Shown here: positions 53,495 through 61,565 of the stretch, piece after piece
Layout: each line of letters opens with the position of its first letter
How positions within the stretch are numbered: the first letter of the stretch is position 1
Assembly (NCBI GenBank): GCA_041940525.1
Contig: JBGTSB010000007.1
Span: 33,921-97,920, forward strand
Reading direction: 5' to 3'
Source: JAKAXS01 sp041940525
GTDB taxonomy: Bacteria > Pseudomonadota > Alphaproteobacteria > Rhizobiales > Hyphomicrobiaceae
DNA length: 64,000 nt
Program-made: the position numbers and the translations under genes
Notes under the pieces: generated by a model
Databases searched by the model: none
Seen by the model: the letters and a program-made list of their open reading frames with translations, nothing else
Told to the model about the DNA's origin: nothing

Positions 53495-54550
53495 ATGGCT
53501 TCATTGACGCATACAATGACAGATGGCTTGAGCGAACGGCGGAGCGGCAAGCTGGTTCGGGTTTGGTTGTGGACCGTGGCTGCACTGGTTTTTGCGATGA
53601 TTGTTGTCGGTGGTGCAACGCGGTTGACCGATAGCGGGCTGTCCATCACCGAATGGAAGCCGATCCTGGGGGCGGTGCCGCCGCTTAGTGTCGAAGACTG
53701 GCACGATGCGTTTGAGAAGTACAAGCAGATCCCCGAGTATGACTTGGTCAACAAAGGGATGTCGCTCAGCGAATTCAAAACGATCTTCTGGTGGGAGTGG
53801 GCGCACCGTTTCCTGGGCCGCTTTATCGGTGTGGTATTCGCGCTTCCGCTCTTGTTTTTCTGGCTGACAGGGCGTTTGCGCGAGGGATTGCTGCCGAGAC
53901 TATCCGGAGTTTTCGTTCTTGGTGGCCTCCAGGGTGGTATTGGCTGGTACATGGTCAGCTCAGGATTGGCCGATCGCGTTGACGTGAGCCAATACCGGCT
54001 TGCGCTCCATCTGGGCGTTGCGTTCCTCATTCTCGCTTTGCTGGTTTGGCTGGCGCTCAGTCTTTCGCCAAAGGAGCGACCGGTATCGAGCCGGGGTCAG
54101 CGCGTTCTGGCCGGCCACATGGCGGGCTTTGTGTTTCTGCAGGTTGTTCTCGGCGCGCTCGTTGCGGGACTGAAGGCCGGCTATGCCTATAACACTTGGC
54201 CGGACATGAATGGCGAGCTCATCCCATCGGGGCTGTTCGCTCTCCAGCCGTGGTACTTGAACTTCTTTGAAGACATTACAACCGTGCAATTCGTGCACCG
54301 TTTGGCTGCCTACTTTGTTCTGGTGTTTGCGGGGTTGCAGGTTTGGCTGCTGTGGCGGGCGGCTGTCGTGAGCCGGGTGCTGAATTCCGCCTTGCTGGTG
54401 TTCGTTGCCGTTGTGCTGCAAGCGGCGATCGGAATATGGACGCTTCTGGCTGAAGTGCCTCTGTCTTTAGGCTTGGCGCATCAGGGCGGGGCGGCCATTG
54501 TGTTTGCCTTGGCAGTCCGCCACTGGCACCTCACCGCGCGAACCGCTTAG
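53495..54550 (+). CDS. ctaA: Heme A synthase (COX15 type)
   Basis: Converts heme O to heme A for aa3-type cytochrome oxidase. 351 residues with eight predicted helices. Conserved segments are GGATRLTDSGLSITEWKP, WWEWAHRFLGR (heme-ligand His) and VQFVHRLAAYF plus GLAHQGGAAIVF in the second half. Full length. Its stop overlaps the argC stop by four bases. Confidence 0.95.
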   Translation: MASLTHTMTDGLSERRSGKLVRVWLWTVAALVFAMIVVGGATRLTDSGLSITEWKPILGAVPPLSVEDWHDAFEKYKQIPEYDLVNKGMSLSEFKTIFWWEWAHRFLGRFIGVVFALPLLFFWLTGRLREGLLPRLSGVFVLGGLQGGIGWYMVSSGLADRVDVSQYRLALHLGVAFLILALLVWLALSLSPKERPVSSRGQRVLAGHMAGFVFLQVVLGALVAGLKAGYAYNTWPDMNGELIPSGLFALQPWYLNFFEDITTVQFVHRLAAYFVLVFAGLQVWLLWRAAVVSRVLNSALLVFVAVVLQAAIGIWTLLAEVPLSLGLAHQGGAAIVFALAVRHWHLTARTA

Positions 54551-55482
54551 CTTAAGCCCAGCATCAGCTGGATATTCTGAACGGCTGCCCCGGCCGCACC
54601 CTTGCCAAGATTGTCGAGCCGCGCGACGAGCACGGCTTGGTCTTGGCCAGGATTGGCGAAAACGAACAGCTCCATTGCATCCGTATTGTTCAGCTTCAGC
54701 GGATCAATCCGTCCCTTCAGGTCTTGCGCGGGCAGGACGTTGACGCCGGATGCATCCTTGTAGTGGTCGCGCAATGTGTTTTCGATCGCTGTCGCCTTGG
54801 GATTGCCAGGCAGCGTTGACAGATGCAGAGGGATCGACACGAGCATGCCCTGGAAGTAGTTGCCGACGGAGGGCACGAAAATGGGCCCCCGTGTCAGGCC
54901 GGAGTAGGCGAGCAGCTCGGGCAGGTGCTTGTGCTCTAGACTGAGGCCATAGAGTTCAAAGGCTGGCGCCGTGGCGTTGTCGTAAGATGCGATCATCGCC
55001 TTGCCGCCACCGGAATAGCCGGAGACGGCATTGATCGATACGGCATAGTCCGCTGGGATCAGGCCAGCGTCCGTCAATGGGCGCAACAGGGCAATCGCTC
55101 CGGTCGGGTAACAGCCAGGGTTGGCAACCCGGTTCGCCGCGCGGATCCGGTCGCTTTGGCCGGGGTTCAATTCTGCGAAGCCGTAGATCCAGCCGTCCGC
55201 GACGCGATGCGCGGTGGAGGCATCGACGATTTTCGGGGCGTCATCGCCCAGGCTATCGGCAAGCGCGACGGCCTCGCGGGCCGCGTCGTCTGGCAGGCAG
55301 AGAACGGTGACGTCGACCTCAGCCATTAATGCCTTGCGGGCTTGCGGATCTTTTCGCGCGCTTTCATCAATGCTGCGCACCTGGACGGTGCTTAGCTCCG
55401 CCAGTCGTTCGCGGATCTGCAGCCCTGTTGTGCCTGCTTCGCCATCGATAAAAACGGTTGGTTTGTTGTTAGCGTTCGTCAT
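54547..55482 (-). CDS. argC: N-acetyl-gamma-glutamyl-phosphate reductase, type 2
   Basis: Third step of arginine synthesis, reducing N-acetylglutamyl phosphate. 311 residues, the short form. VFIDGEAGTTGLQIRERL is the NADP-binding start, VANPGCYPTGAIALLRPL carries the catalytic cysteine (about 117), and KHLPELLAYSG the histidine. Overlaps the TerC gene upstream by four bases (ATGA), so they are co-transcribed. Commonly near rplM-rpsI in Rhizobiales. Confidence 0.95.
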   Translation of the reverse strand: MTNANNKPTVFIDGEAGTTGLQIRERLAELSTVQVRSIDESARKDPQARKALMAEVDVTVLCLPDDAAREAVALADSLGDDAPKIVDASTAHRVADGWIYGFAELNPGQSDRIRAANRVANPGCYPTGAIALLRPLTDAGLIPADYAVSINAVSGYSGGGKAMIASYDNATAPAFELYGLSLEHKHLPELLAYSGLTRGPIFVPSVGNYFQGMLVSIPLHLSTLPGNPKATAIENTLRDHYKDASGVNVLPAQDLKGRIDPLKLNNTDAMELFVFANPGQDQAVLVARLDNLGKGAAGAAVQNIQLMLGLS

Positions 55483-56249
55483 GGCGTTGCGGTTGGCGGC
55501 GGTGTCGCCGGAGGTGGTGCTTCAACCGCGGCGGGTTCGGAACAGAACATTTGGAAGTTCTGCTCGCAGGCGAGTTGTGTGGTGCCGGTGTAGATCATGT
55601 CCAGCGCCACGTAGACGATGACTGCCAGGCCAATCCAAGTGATCCAAGGATACTTGACGAGAAGGTCCGCGATCATGCGGGACGCAACGGCCATCAGGAT
55701 GATGGCGATCGCCAGGCCGATGACCAATACGAGCGTTGAACCCTTGGCGGCGCCCGCGACGGCCAAGACGTTGTCCAACGACATCGAAACGTCGGCCAGC
55801 GTGATCGTGCCGACCGCCGACCAGAAGCCAAGTTCAGAGCCCGAATTGTCCTTGCTTGCAACTTCGGCGGCATGTTCGGGCTCGGTGTGTTCGCCAGATA
55901 TGATCTGCCGGTACATTTTCCAGCAGACCCAGAGCAGCAGCAGGCCGCCGCCTAGGATCATGATGCCGCCGATGGCGAGCAGCTGGGTGGTGACCGCCGC
56001 AAACAGGATGCGCAGGATGACCGCCGCGGCGATGCCCCAGAAGATGACTTGATTGCGGATTTCTTTGGAAACGCGTGACGCTGCAAGGCCGACGACGATC
56101 GCGTTGTCACCTGCCAAGACCACATCGATCATGATGATGTTGAGCAGTGGGACCCAGTTCGCCTTGTACCAGTCCAGAGAGAACAGGTTTTCGAGTTCTC
56201 CCTCGACAGACGTAATCAGGTTCCAGGCGTCTTGCAGCAGCCAATCCAT
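55479..56249 (-). CDS. TerC-family integral membrane protein
   Basis: 256 residues, about seven transmembrane helices. Paired acidic motifs DVVLAGDNAIVVG (about 41-53) and DVSMSLDNVLAVAG (about 150-163) are the metal-ion sites typical of TerC/YjbE proteins, which move manganese or other cations or load secreted metalloenzymes. The C-terminal 30 residues form an unusual Pro/Ala/Thr tail. Co-transcribed with argC. Substrate metal not shown. Confidence 0.9.
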   Translation of the reverse strand: MDWLLQDAWNLITSVEGELENLFSLDWYKANWVPLLNIIMIDVVLAGDNAIVVGLAASRVSKEIRNQVIFWGIAAAVILRILFAAVTTQLLAIGGIMILGGGLLLLWVCWKMYRQIISGEHTEPEHAAEVASKDNSGSELGFWSAVGTITLADVSMSLDNVLAVAGAAKGSTLVLVIGLAIAIILMAVASRMIADLLVKYPWITWIGLAVIVYVALDMIYTGTTQLACEQNFQMFCSEPAAVEAPPPATPPPTATP

Positions 56250-56362
56250 CTTTCAAACTCTCTCCGGCGTTTCCCGGCTGGTATGTGCCATCGCAGGGCG
56301 GCTATCGCAAGCGTTCCGCGACTTTCCGTGCGGGGCTCATCGCCTCATGGAGCCAAAATGAC

Positions 56363-56391
56363 AAAGGCCCGGGCAGTGTTCCCGGGCCTTT
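56363..56391 (-). terminator. Rho-independent terminator of rplM-rpsI
   Basis: AAAGGCCCGGG and CCCGGGCCTTT form a perfect 11-pair stem around a seven-base loop, 29 bases past the rpsI stop. Confidence 0.85.
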
Positions 56392-56419
56392 GATATACGA
56401 TCGTCCAGTTTGGTGACGC

Positions 56420-56905
56420 TTAGCGCTTGGAGAACTGGAAGGAGCGGCGGGCCTTGACCCGGCCGTACTTCTTACGCTCAACCGTGCGGCTGTCTCGCGT
56501 GAGGAAGCCGCCCTTTTTCAGAACGCTGCGCAGTTCGGGCTCGTAATAGGTGAGCGCCTTGGAGATGCCGTGGCGGACGGCACCGGCTTGGCCGGACAGG
56601 CCACCGCCCATAACCGTCACGTTGATGTCGTACTGCGACACGCGATTGGCGGCGTTCAGCGGCTGCTGAAGCAGCATCTGGAGCACGGGGCGTGCGAAAT
56701 ACGCTTTGAAGTCCTTGGCGTTGACCTGGATCTGGCCCTTGCCGGGTTTCAGCCAGACGCGTGCAATCGCGTCTTTACGCTTGCCGGTCGCATAAGCGCG
56801 CCCGTACTGGTCAAGCTTTTGAACGTGCACCGGTGCGTCGTTGGAAGCAGCGGCGCTATCCTTCAAATCGCCCAAGTCCTCGAGGGTCTTGTTCTCTTCT
56901 GCCAT
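56420..56905 (-). CDS. rpsI: Ribosomal protein S9
   Basis: 30S subunit protein. 161 residues: the conserved part (about 33-161) has YATGKRKDAIARVWLKPG, VMGGGLSGQAGAVRHGIS and the C-terminal KYGRVKARRSFQFSKR whose end touches P-site tRNA. The acidic N-terminal extension (about 1-30) is usual in alphaproteobacteria. One base separates it from rplM. Confidence 0.98.
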   Translation of the reverse strand: MAEENKTLEDLGDLKDSAAASNDAPVHVQKLDQYGRAYATGKRKDAIARVWLKPGKGQIQVNAKDFKAYFARPVLQMLLQQPLNAANRVSQYDINVTVMGGGLSGQAGAVRHGISKALTYYEPELRSVLKKGGFLTRDSRTVERKKYGRVKARRSFQFSKR

Positions 56906-56906
56906 C

Positions 56907-57368
56907 TTACACCCTCACATTCTTACGGTTCAGCTTGGCAATATCCAGCTTGTCGGGGTTCTGAGCGTCGTGGGGATGTTCGCTCCCCTTGTAGATCTTG
57001 AGGTTCCGCATCAGCTTGCGCTGAAGGGGACCGCGCGAAAGCATGCGTTCTACCGCCAATTCGATGACCCGCTCGGGGAACTTGCCATCAAAGATTTGGC
57101 GTGGTGTGCGCTGCTTGATGCCGCCCGGATAACCGGTGTGGCGGTAATAAACTTTGTCTTCGCGCTTGTTGCCCGTGAACACGGCCTTTTCGGCATTGAC
57201 GACAATGATGTTGTCGCCGCAGTCCACGTGCGGTGTGTAGATTGCTTTGTGCTTGCCCTTGAGGCGGGTGGCGATCAGTGATGCGAGGCGGCCGACGACT
57301 ACGCCTTCAGCATCGATCAGGATCCACTTCTTCTCCACCTCGCCGGGCTTGGCGACGAATGTCTTCAT
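56907..57368 (-). CDS. rplM: Ribosomal protein L13
   Basis: 50S assembly protein. 153 residues with KKWILIDAEGVVVGRLAS, IYTPHVDCGDNIIVVNAEK and GMLPRGPLQRKLMRNLK-like AVERMLSRGPLQRKLM. First gene of the rplM-rpsI operon; the candidate promoter and a leader dyad are listed separately. Confidence 0.98.
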   Translation of the reverse strand: MKTFVAKPGEVEKKWILIDAEGVVVGRLASLIATRLKGKHKAIYTPHVDCGDNIIVVNAEKAVFTGNKREDKVYYRHTGYPGGIKQRTPRQIFDGKFPERVIELAVERMLSRGPLQRKLMRNLKIYKGSEHPHDAQNPDKLDIAKLNRKNVRV

Positions 57369-57386
57369 TTGCCAGCTTCCTGCGTT

Positions 57387-57403
57387 ATGACTGGAAAAGT
57401 CAT
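57387..57403 (-). other. Inverted repeat in the rplM leader
   Basis: ATGACT and AGTCAT flank GGAAA, 19 bases before the rplM start codon. In the mRNA it would form a six-pair hairpin near the ribosome site, a possible autoregulatory element. Seen by eye only. Confidence 0.3.
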
Positions 57404-57423
57404 TATTGTGACTTGTCGGGCGG

Positions 57424-57453
57424 GTGATACGCGTAGATCTGACTCGCCGTCAA
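57424..57453 (-). promoter_or_regulatory. Candidate promoter of rplM-rpsI
   Basis: Reading on the minus strand, TTGACG and TATCAC are separated by 18 bases, giving a leader of about 50 bases. The -10 is imperfect. Confidence 0.35.
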
Positions 57454-57505
57454 CACAATTCGGATGAACTTGAAATAAACCAATGAAATCAATGCTATTG
57501 GAGGA

Positions 57506-57541
57506 GGTATAATGATACCACTAATGTGGTTTTATAATACC
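57506..57541. promoter_or_regulatory. 36-bp imperfect dyad with -10-like cores
   Basis: Outer arms GGTATAAT and ATAATACC, inner arms CCAC and GTGG, centre TAAT. 13 of 16 arm positions pair. TATAAT occurs in both halves (57508-57513 and 57533-57538). It sits in the AT-rich divergent region between rplM and the secreted-protein gene, so an operator or overlapping promoters are plausible. Confidence 0.4.
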
Positions 57542-57646
57542 GTGATTGTATTTCAATGTTCAAACATCATCTACTTTCAGGGTTCGCCCGCGCGGGCGCA
57601 ACAGGCTAGAACAGAGTTACGCCGGACTGGCGAACGCGTAGGGTGA
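57512..57646 (+). CDS. Possible 44-codon leader peptide
   Basis: Reading frame starting MIPLMWFYNTVIVFQCSN behind GGAGGAGGT, an almost perfect match to the ribosome anti-Shine-Dalgarno, and ending seven bases before the next gene's ATG. The start overlaps a 36-bp dyad and a TATAAT, so the ribosome-like site may be a coincidence in a promoter. The C-terminal half is Arg/Gln-rich and unlike a stable protein. No family recognised. Confidence 0.3.
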   Translation: MIPLMWFYNTVIVFQCSNIIYFQGSPARAQQARTELRRTGERVG

Positions 57647-57653
57647 TTAAGCG

Positions 57654-58238
57654 ATGCGATTGAAGACCGTTTTTTCCCGATTGGCGCTGCTTTGCCTTGG
57701 GGGGCTGTTGTTAGCAGCCTCGCCGACGATTGCACAGCAGCTCAATCAGATGAAGTTGACGGATGCGCTCATTACACAGTTCGTGGCGGCGCACGATGAC
57801 TATGTGCCGTTGGCGGACCAGATGCGCGAAGCGGGCGAGGATCCGACCGACGCCCTGATGGCTAAGCTCAATGGGATTGCGCAGAAGCATGGCTTCAAGG
57901 ACTTCGGGGAATACGAGGATGTGCGCGAGAATATTTCGATCGTTCTCGACGGTCTCGACCCAGAGACGGGCGTCTATACCGACCCCGTCGAAAAGATGAA
58001 GAAGGAACGCGATGCTTTGTTGACCGACGAGACGCTTCCCGAAGAAGACCGGAAGCTTGCCGTCGACGACATCGAGCAGGAGATCGCGGTAGCAGAGCCG
58101 CTGCAGTTCAAACAGAACGTCGAGGTCGTGAAACGTAATCGCAAGGCGATCGAGATCTTCATGCCCGCTGAGACAGACGAGGCGACAGAGGGTGCCGCGC
58201 CCGGCGGTATCGCGCCTGAAAGCAAGTCAAACGAATGA
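57654..58238 (+). CDS. Secreted protein of unknown function
   Basis: 194 residues with a signal peptide (about 1-27, ending TIAQQ) and an acidic, mainly helical mature part. Segments such as LTDALITQFVAAHDDYVPLADQ and GFKDFGEYEDVRENISIVLDG look like a conserved periplasmic family I cannot name. The C-terminal 20 residues are Gly/Ser/Glu-rich. It overlaps the enoyl-CoA hydratase gene by four bases, which ties the two in translation. Confidence 0.72.
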   Translation: MRLKTVFSRLALLCLGGLLLAASPTIAQQLNQMKLTDALITQFVAAHDDYVPLADQMREAGEDPTDALMAKLNGIAQKHGFKDFGEYEDVRENISIVLDGLDPETGVYTDPVEKMKKERDALLTDETLPEEDRKLAVDDIEQEIAVAEPLQFKQNVEVVKRNRKAIEIFMPAETDEATEGAAPGGIAPESKSNE

Positions 58239-59077
58239 GCGCTCCTGATACACTTGAGGGTGGTGAGCGCCCTACGCCGGCCCAGGACGGAGCGCCACTC
58301 GTCGTCACCGAGACTGTCGAGGCTGGTGTTGGTGTGATTACGTTGGCCAATCCAGGTGCGCGGAATGCTCTGTCGCTCGCCATGATGAGTGCCGTGCAAG
58401 AGGCGCTCGATCGTTATCGGGAGCAAGACGATGTCCGCGCGATTGTTCTGGCGGCACAGGGCACAGTTTTTTGCGCTGGGCATGATCTGAAAGAGTTGAC
58501 CGCGCGCCGGGCTGATGCCGATGGCGGCCGGGCGTTCTATGCCGAAACGATGCAGGCGTGCTCCGCGCTGATGATGTCGATTGTGCGCTGTCCCAAGCCG
58601 GTAATCGCGGCTGTCCAGGGCACGGCGACAGCGGCGGGCTGCCAGCTCGTGGCGAGCTGCGATCTAGCGGCGGCGGCGGACACGGCGTCGTTCTGCACGC
58701 CGGGTGTCAATATCGGTCTGTTCTGTTCAACGCCGATGGTGGCTTTGTCGCGCAATGTCAGCCGCAAGCAGGCGATGGAGATGCTGTTGCTCGGTAATAT
58801 GATCGAAGCTGGCGATGCTCTGGCCTGGGGTTTGGTGAATCGCGTTGTCAAACGCCAGGATGTTCTGGCGGAGGCCTTGTGGTTGGCGGGTGTGATCGCG
58901 GCCAAGCCGAAAGGAACAGTCGCGGTTGGCAAGGAAGCGTTTTACAAGCAGATGGAAATGCCAATGCAAGAGGCTTACGACTTTGCGGCATCCGTCATGG
59001 TCAATAACATGCTTATGGCGGAGGCGCGGGAAGGCATCGGCGCCTTCTTGGAAAAGCGCACGCCGAATTGGCCCTGA
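58235..59077 (+). CDS. Enoyl-CoA hydratase/isomerase family protein
   Basis: Crotonase-fold protein of 280 residues. The oxyanion-hole segments are FCAGHDLKELTARRAD (about 78-93) and VQGTATAAGCQLVASCD (about 127-143). The catalytic Glu positions of mitochondrial hydratase are not both obvious: the second region reads PGVNIGLFCSTPMVALSR. It resembles ECHDC3-type members, whose activity is uncertain. Translationally coupled to the upstream secreted protein gene. Confidence 0.88.
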   Translation: MSAPDTLEGGERPTPAQDGAPLVVTETVEAGVGVITLANPGARNALSLAMMSAVQEALDRYREQDDVRAIVLAAQGTVFCAGHDLKELTARRADADGGRAFYAETMQACSALMMSIVRCPKPVIAAVQGTATAAGCQLVASCDLAAAADTASFCTPGVNIGLFCSTPMVALSRNVSRKQAMEMLLLGNMIEAGDALAWGLVNRVVKRQDVLAEALWLAGVIAAKPKGTVAVGKEAFYKQMEMPMQEAYDFAASVMVNNMLMAEAREGIGAFLEKRTPNWP

Positions 59078-59130
59078 TTTCGCTCGTCGTATCCTTATCT
59101 GCTGATCTCAATCGCTGAAGCAATCGCCAC

Positions 59131-59649
59131 ATGCTCACACTGTCCTTGCTCCGCCATGCCAAATCCAGCTGGGACGATGTCGAGCTCGATGATTTTGAGC
59201 GGCCATTGTCCAAACGTGGAGCGAGTGCCGCTCCAGAGATGGGGCGGGCTATCAGCCGCCTTGGGCTGAAGCCGGACTTGGTCTTGAGTTCGTCTTCGGT
59301 GCGAACACGGGCTACGGTCGCGCTCGTGTTGCTCGAGTTCGATCCACCGGCTCCGGAGGTTCGCTTCGACGAGGGTTTGTACCTTGCTTCGCCAGCTATG
59401 ATTTTGACGGCCATCCGTTCCGTGGAGGATAGCGTCAAGACCCTGCTCGTGGTGGGCCATAACCCCGGGATGCATGCGCTGGCCATGGAGCTGGCGGGTG
59501 TTGCCAAGCGCGAGGACATGGCCCAAATGGCGACGAAGTTTCCGACGGCGGCGCTTGCCTGCATGACCTTCGACGCGGACGCCTGGCAGGATGTCGGCCC
59601 TGGTTTGGGCCAGCTGAAAGTCTTCCTCACTCCACGCACGCTTTCTTGA
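59131..59649 (+). CDS. SixA-type histidine phosphatase
   Basis: 172 residues of the phosphoglycerate-mutase-like family. The catalytic histidine is in LLRHAKSSW (His8 region), with ERPLSKRG, SSSVRTRATV, and GHNPGMHALA bearing the second histidine. In E. coli SixA acts on phosphohistidine proteins (ArcB, NPr). No phosphotransfer partner is nearby. Confidence 0.9.
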   Translation: MLTLSLLRHAKSSWDDVELDDFERPLSKRGASAAPEMGRAISRLGLKPDLVLSSSSVRTRATVALVLLEFDPPAPEVRFDEGLYLASPAMILTAIRSVEDSVKTLLVVGHNPGMHALAMELAGVAKREDMAQMATKFPTAALACMTFDADAWQDVGPGLGQLKVFLTPRTLS

Positions 59650-59702
59650 GGGCTGGGAATTCTGCTAAGGTTTCTCAGATGACCGCTTAGGACATAAAAC
59701 GC

Positions 59703-60296
59703 ATGCTGCTATTGATCGATAACTACGACAGCTTTACCTACAACCTGGTTCACTTCCTGGGTGAGCTTGGGGCGGCGTGTGAGGTGTATCGTAACGACAA
59801 GATCACGTCCGAAGAGGTGCTGAAGAAGAAGCCGAAGGCGATCGTCTTGTCGCCTGGGCCGTGCACGCCGAACGAAGCGGGTATCTGCCTGGATCTCATT
59901 GAGAAGGCGAAAGGCATTCCACTGCTGGGCGTTTGCCTGGGTCATCAGGCCATTGGGCAAGTCTACGGCGGCAAGGTGATCCGCGCGCCGGAGCCGATGC
60001 ACGGCAAGCTGTCCCAGATTACGCATACGAACGAGAGCGTGTTTGAAGGGCTGCCGGCCATGTTCAACGTCACGCGCTATCACTCGCTTGTTGTTGAGCG
60101 CAAGACGCTGCCTGACTGTCTACACATCACGGCTGAAACGTCTGACCAGTTGATCATGGGGCTAATGCACAAGACGGACCCAGTGCATGGTGTGCAGTTC
60201 CACCCCGAAAGCATCGCATCAGAACAGGGGCATTCGCTGCTGGAGAACTTCCTCAAGCTCGCCGGTTTCTCAACGCGCCGCCGCAAAGCCGCTTAG
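59703..60296 (+). CDS. trpG: Anthranilate synthase glutamine amidotransferase subunit
   Basis: Supplies ammonia from glutamine to chorismate. 197 residues, class I amidotransferase: LLLIDNYDSFTYNLVHFL, PGPCTPNEAGI, nucleophile Cys78 in GVCLGHQAIG, and VQFHPESIASE for the His-Glu pair. trpE is not beside it and trpD does not follow, unlike many Rhizobiales. It may also serve p-aminobenzoate synthesis as PabA. Confidence 0.93.
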   Translation: MLLLIDNYDSFTYNLVHFLGELGAACEVYRNDKITSEEVLKKKPKAIVLSPGPCTPNEAGICLDLIEKAKGIPLLGVCLGHQAIGQVYGGKVIRAPEPMHGKLSQITHTNESVFEGLPAMFNVTRYHSLVVERKTLPDCLHITAETSDQLIMGLMHKTDPVHGVQFHPESIASEQGHSLLENFLKLAGFSTRRRKAA

Positions 60297-60548
60297 TTGT
60301 AATAGACTAGCTTCCGTTTTAACCGCCGCGGCCGTCACCCGCGGGGAGGCGTGTCGTGGATGCTCGCCTTCGCGAGCAGGACGTTTGGGGTGGGGCGCAA
60401 CTCCACTGACAGAACGATGGTTATGGCAAGAGTGGATGTTTACTCGCCAGCACTCATTCTCGCAAACGGCACCTCCCCACCAGCGTCATCATCACGAAGG
60501 TGATGATCCACGACACGTGTGTTCTCGCTCAACGATTGTGGCATTGCT
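60297..60548. other. 252-base intergenic region with two perfect hairpins
   Basis: No gene is supported. TGCTCGC and GCGAGCA pair perfectly around CTTC (60361-60378). ATCATCAC and GTGATGAT pair perfectly around GAAG (60488-60507). Neither has a T-run on either strand, so they are not classical terminators. The region separates convergent trpG and the ycjF-type gene. Confidence 0.5.
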
Positions 60549-61565
60549 TTAATTAGTGTTGCGGCCGGTGATGCCGGTGCGGCGGAACAGTTCCGGCAGC
60601 AGGTCGCGGATCCGGACGGGATGCGCTTCGAGATAGGGCATTGGGCGGGTGACTTCGATGGCGGCGACGCCAATGCGGGCAGTTAGTGCGCCATTGAACA
60701 TTCCTTCGCCGAGACGGCGAGACAGACGGCGCAACAAGTCCTGCCCGAGGAACTGGCCAAACAAATCGTCTGTCAATGCTAGGCCACCCGTCGCCAGAAT
60801 GTGCGTGAAAACCATGCGGGCCAATCGCAGTGAACCGATGAAGCCGGGCCGGCCGCCGTACTGCCCGGCGAGGAGGCGCAGCATGCGCAGGTTCTCGGCC
60901 AAGACATAAAGCATGGCCAGCCAGACGAAGGGGAGAAGCGCCGTGGCGACGCTGACTCGTTTGGCCGTTTTCAAGATGATCTGTTTGGCGGCGGCGTCCA
61001 GCGGCACAATGAGTTCGCGTTCCGCGAGGATCAGGCGGTCTCCCGGATCTGCAATATCGCCTTCATGGCTTTTCAAGCGCGCAAGCGCCCACTTTTGATC
61101 AGGCCGGCCGGCATAGAGATCCTTAAGTTGGCTCACGGCGCGCTGTTCGGCTTTGATGTTCTTTTGGCGCAGAGCTGCTCCGATCCGGCGGCGCAGGCGC
61201 GTCAGGCGCGCCAGCCGGAACAAGCCGAAGAGTTCCCGCATCGCCAAGACAGCAAGCGAGGCGGTGGCGATCGCGCCCAGCGCGGTTGCCAGCCAGCCGA
61301 GCCAATCACTGCGCGACATCGCGTCGGTGATGAACTGGGTAAAGGACAGCGAGGCCGCCATCACGACCAGCCCGGCCAGAGCGGACCAGAAGAGTGTGCC
61401 CCAGGAAAAGCTGCCGCTTCGCGCGGGTACGGGATCGGGCTGTTCCGTTATGCCATCGGCTGGTGCGGTGACGTCTGGTTGATCCAGCGCCGGATCAATG
61501 CCTACGGAAGGGTCGTCTGTTTCGAAGACGCGCGGACCGCGAGGAGGCGTTGCTGGATTTGTCAT
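60549..61565 (-). CDS. YcjF / UPF0283 family membrane protein
   Basis: 338 residues with a Pro/Asp-rich N terminus, two transmembrane helices (about 55-75 and 90-110), and a DUF697-like C-terminal region with ILKTAKRVSVATALLPFVW and MVFTHILATGGLALTDDLF. Partner of the YcjX GTPase-like protein in proteobacteria. Overlaps the upstream ycjX-type gene by four bases (ATGA). Confidence 0.9.
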   Translation of the reverse strand: MTNPATPPRGPRVFETDDPSVGIDPALDQPDVTAPADGITEQPDPVPARSGSFSWGTLFWSALAGLVVMAASLSFTQFITDAMSRSDWLGWLATALGAIATASLAVLAMRELFGLFRLARLTRLRRRIGAALRQKNIKAEQRAVSQLKDLYAGRPDQKWALARLKSHEGDIADPGDRLILAERELIVPLDAAAKQIILKTAKRVSVATALLPFVWLAMLYVLAENLRMLRLLAGQYGGRPGFIGSLRLARMVFTHILATGGLALTDDLFGQFLGQDLLRRLSRRLGEGMFNGALTARIGVAAIEVTRPMPYLEAHPVRIRDLLPELFRRTGITGRNTN

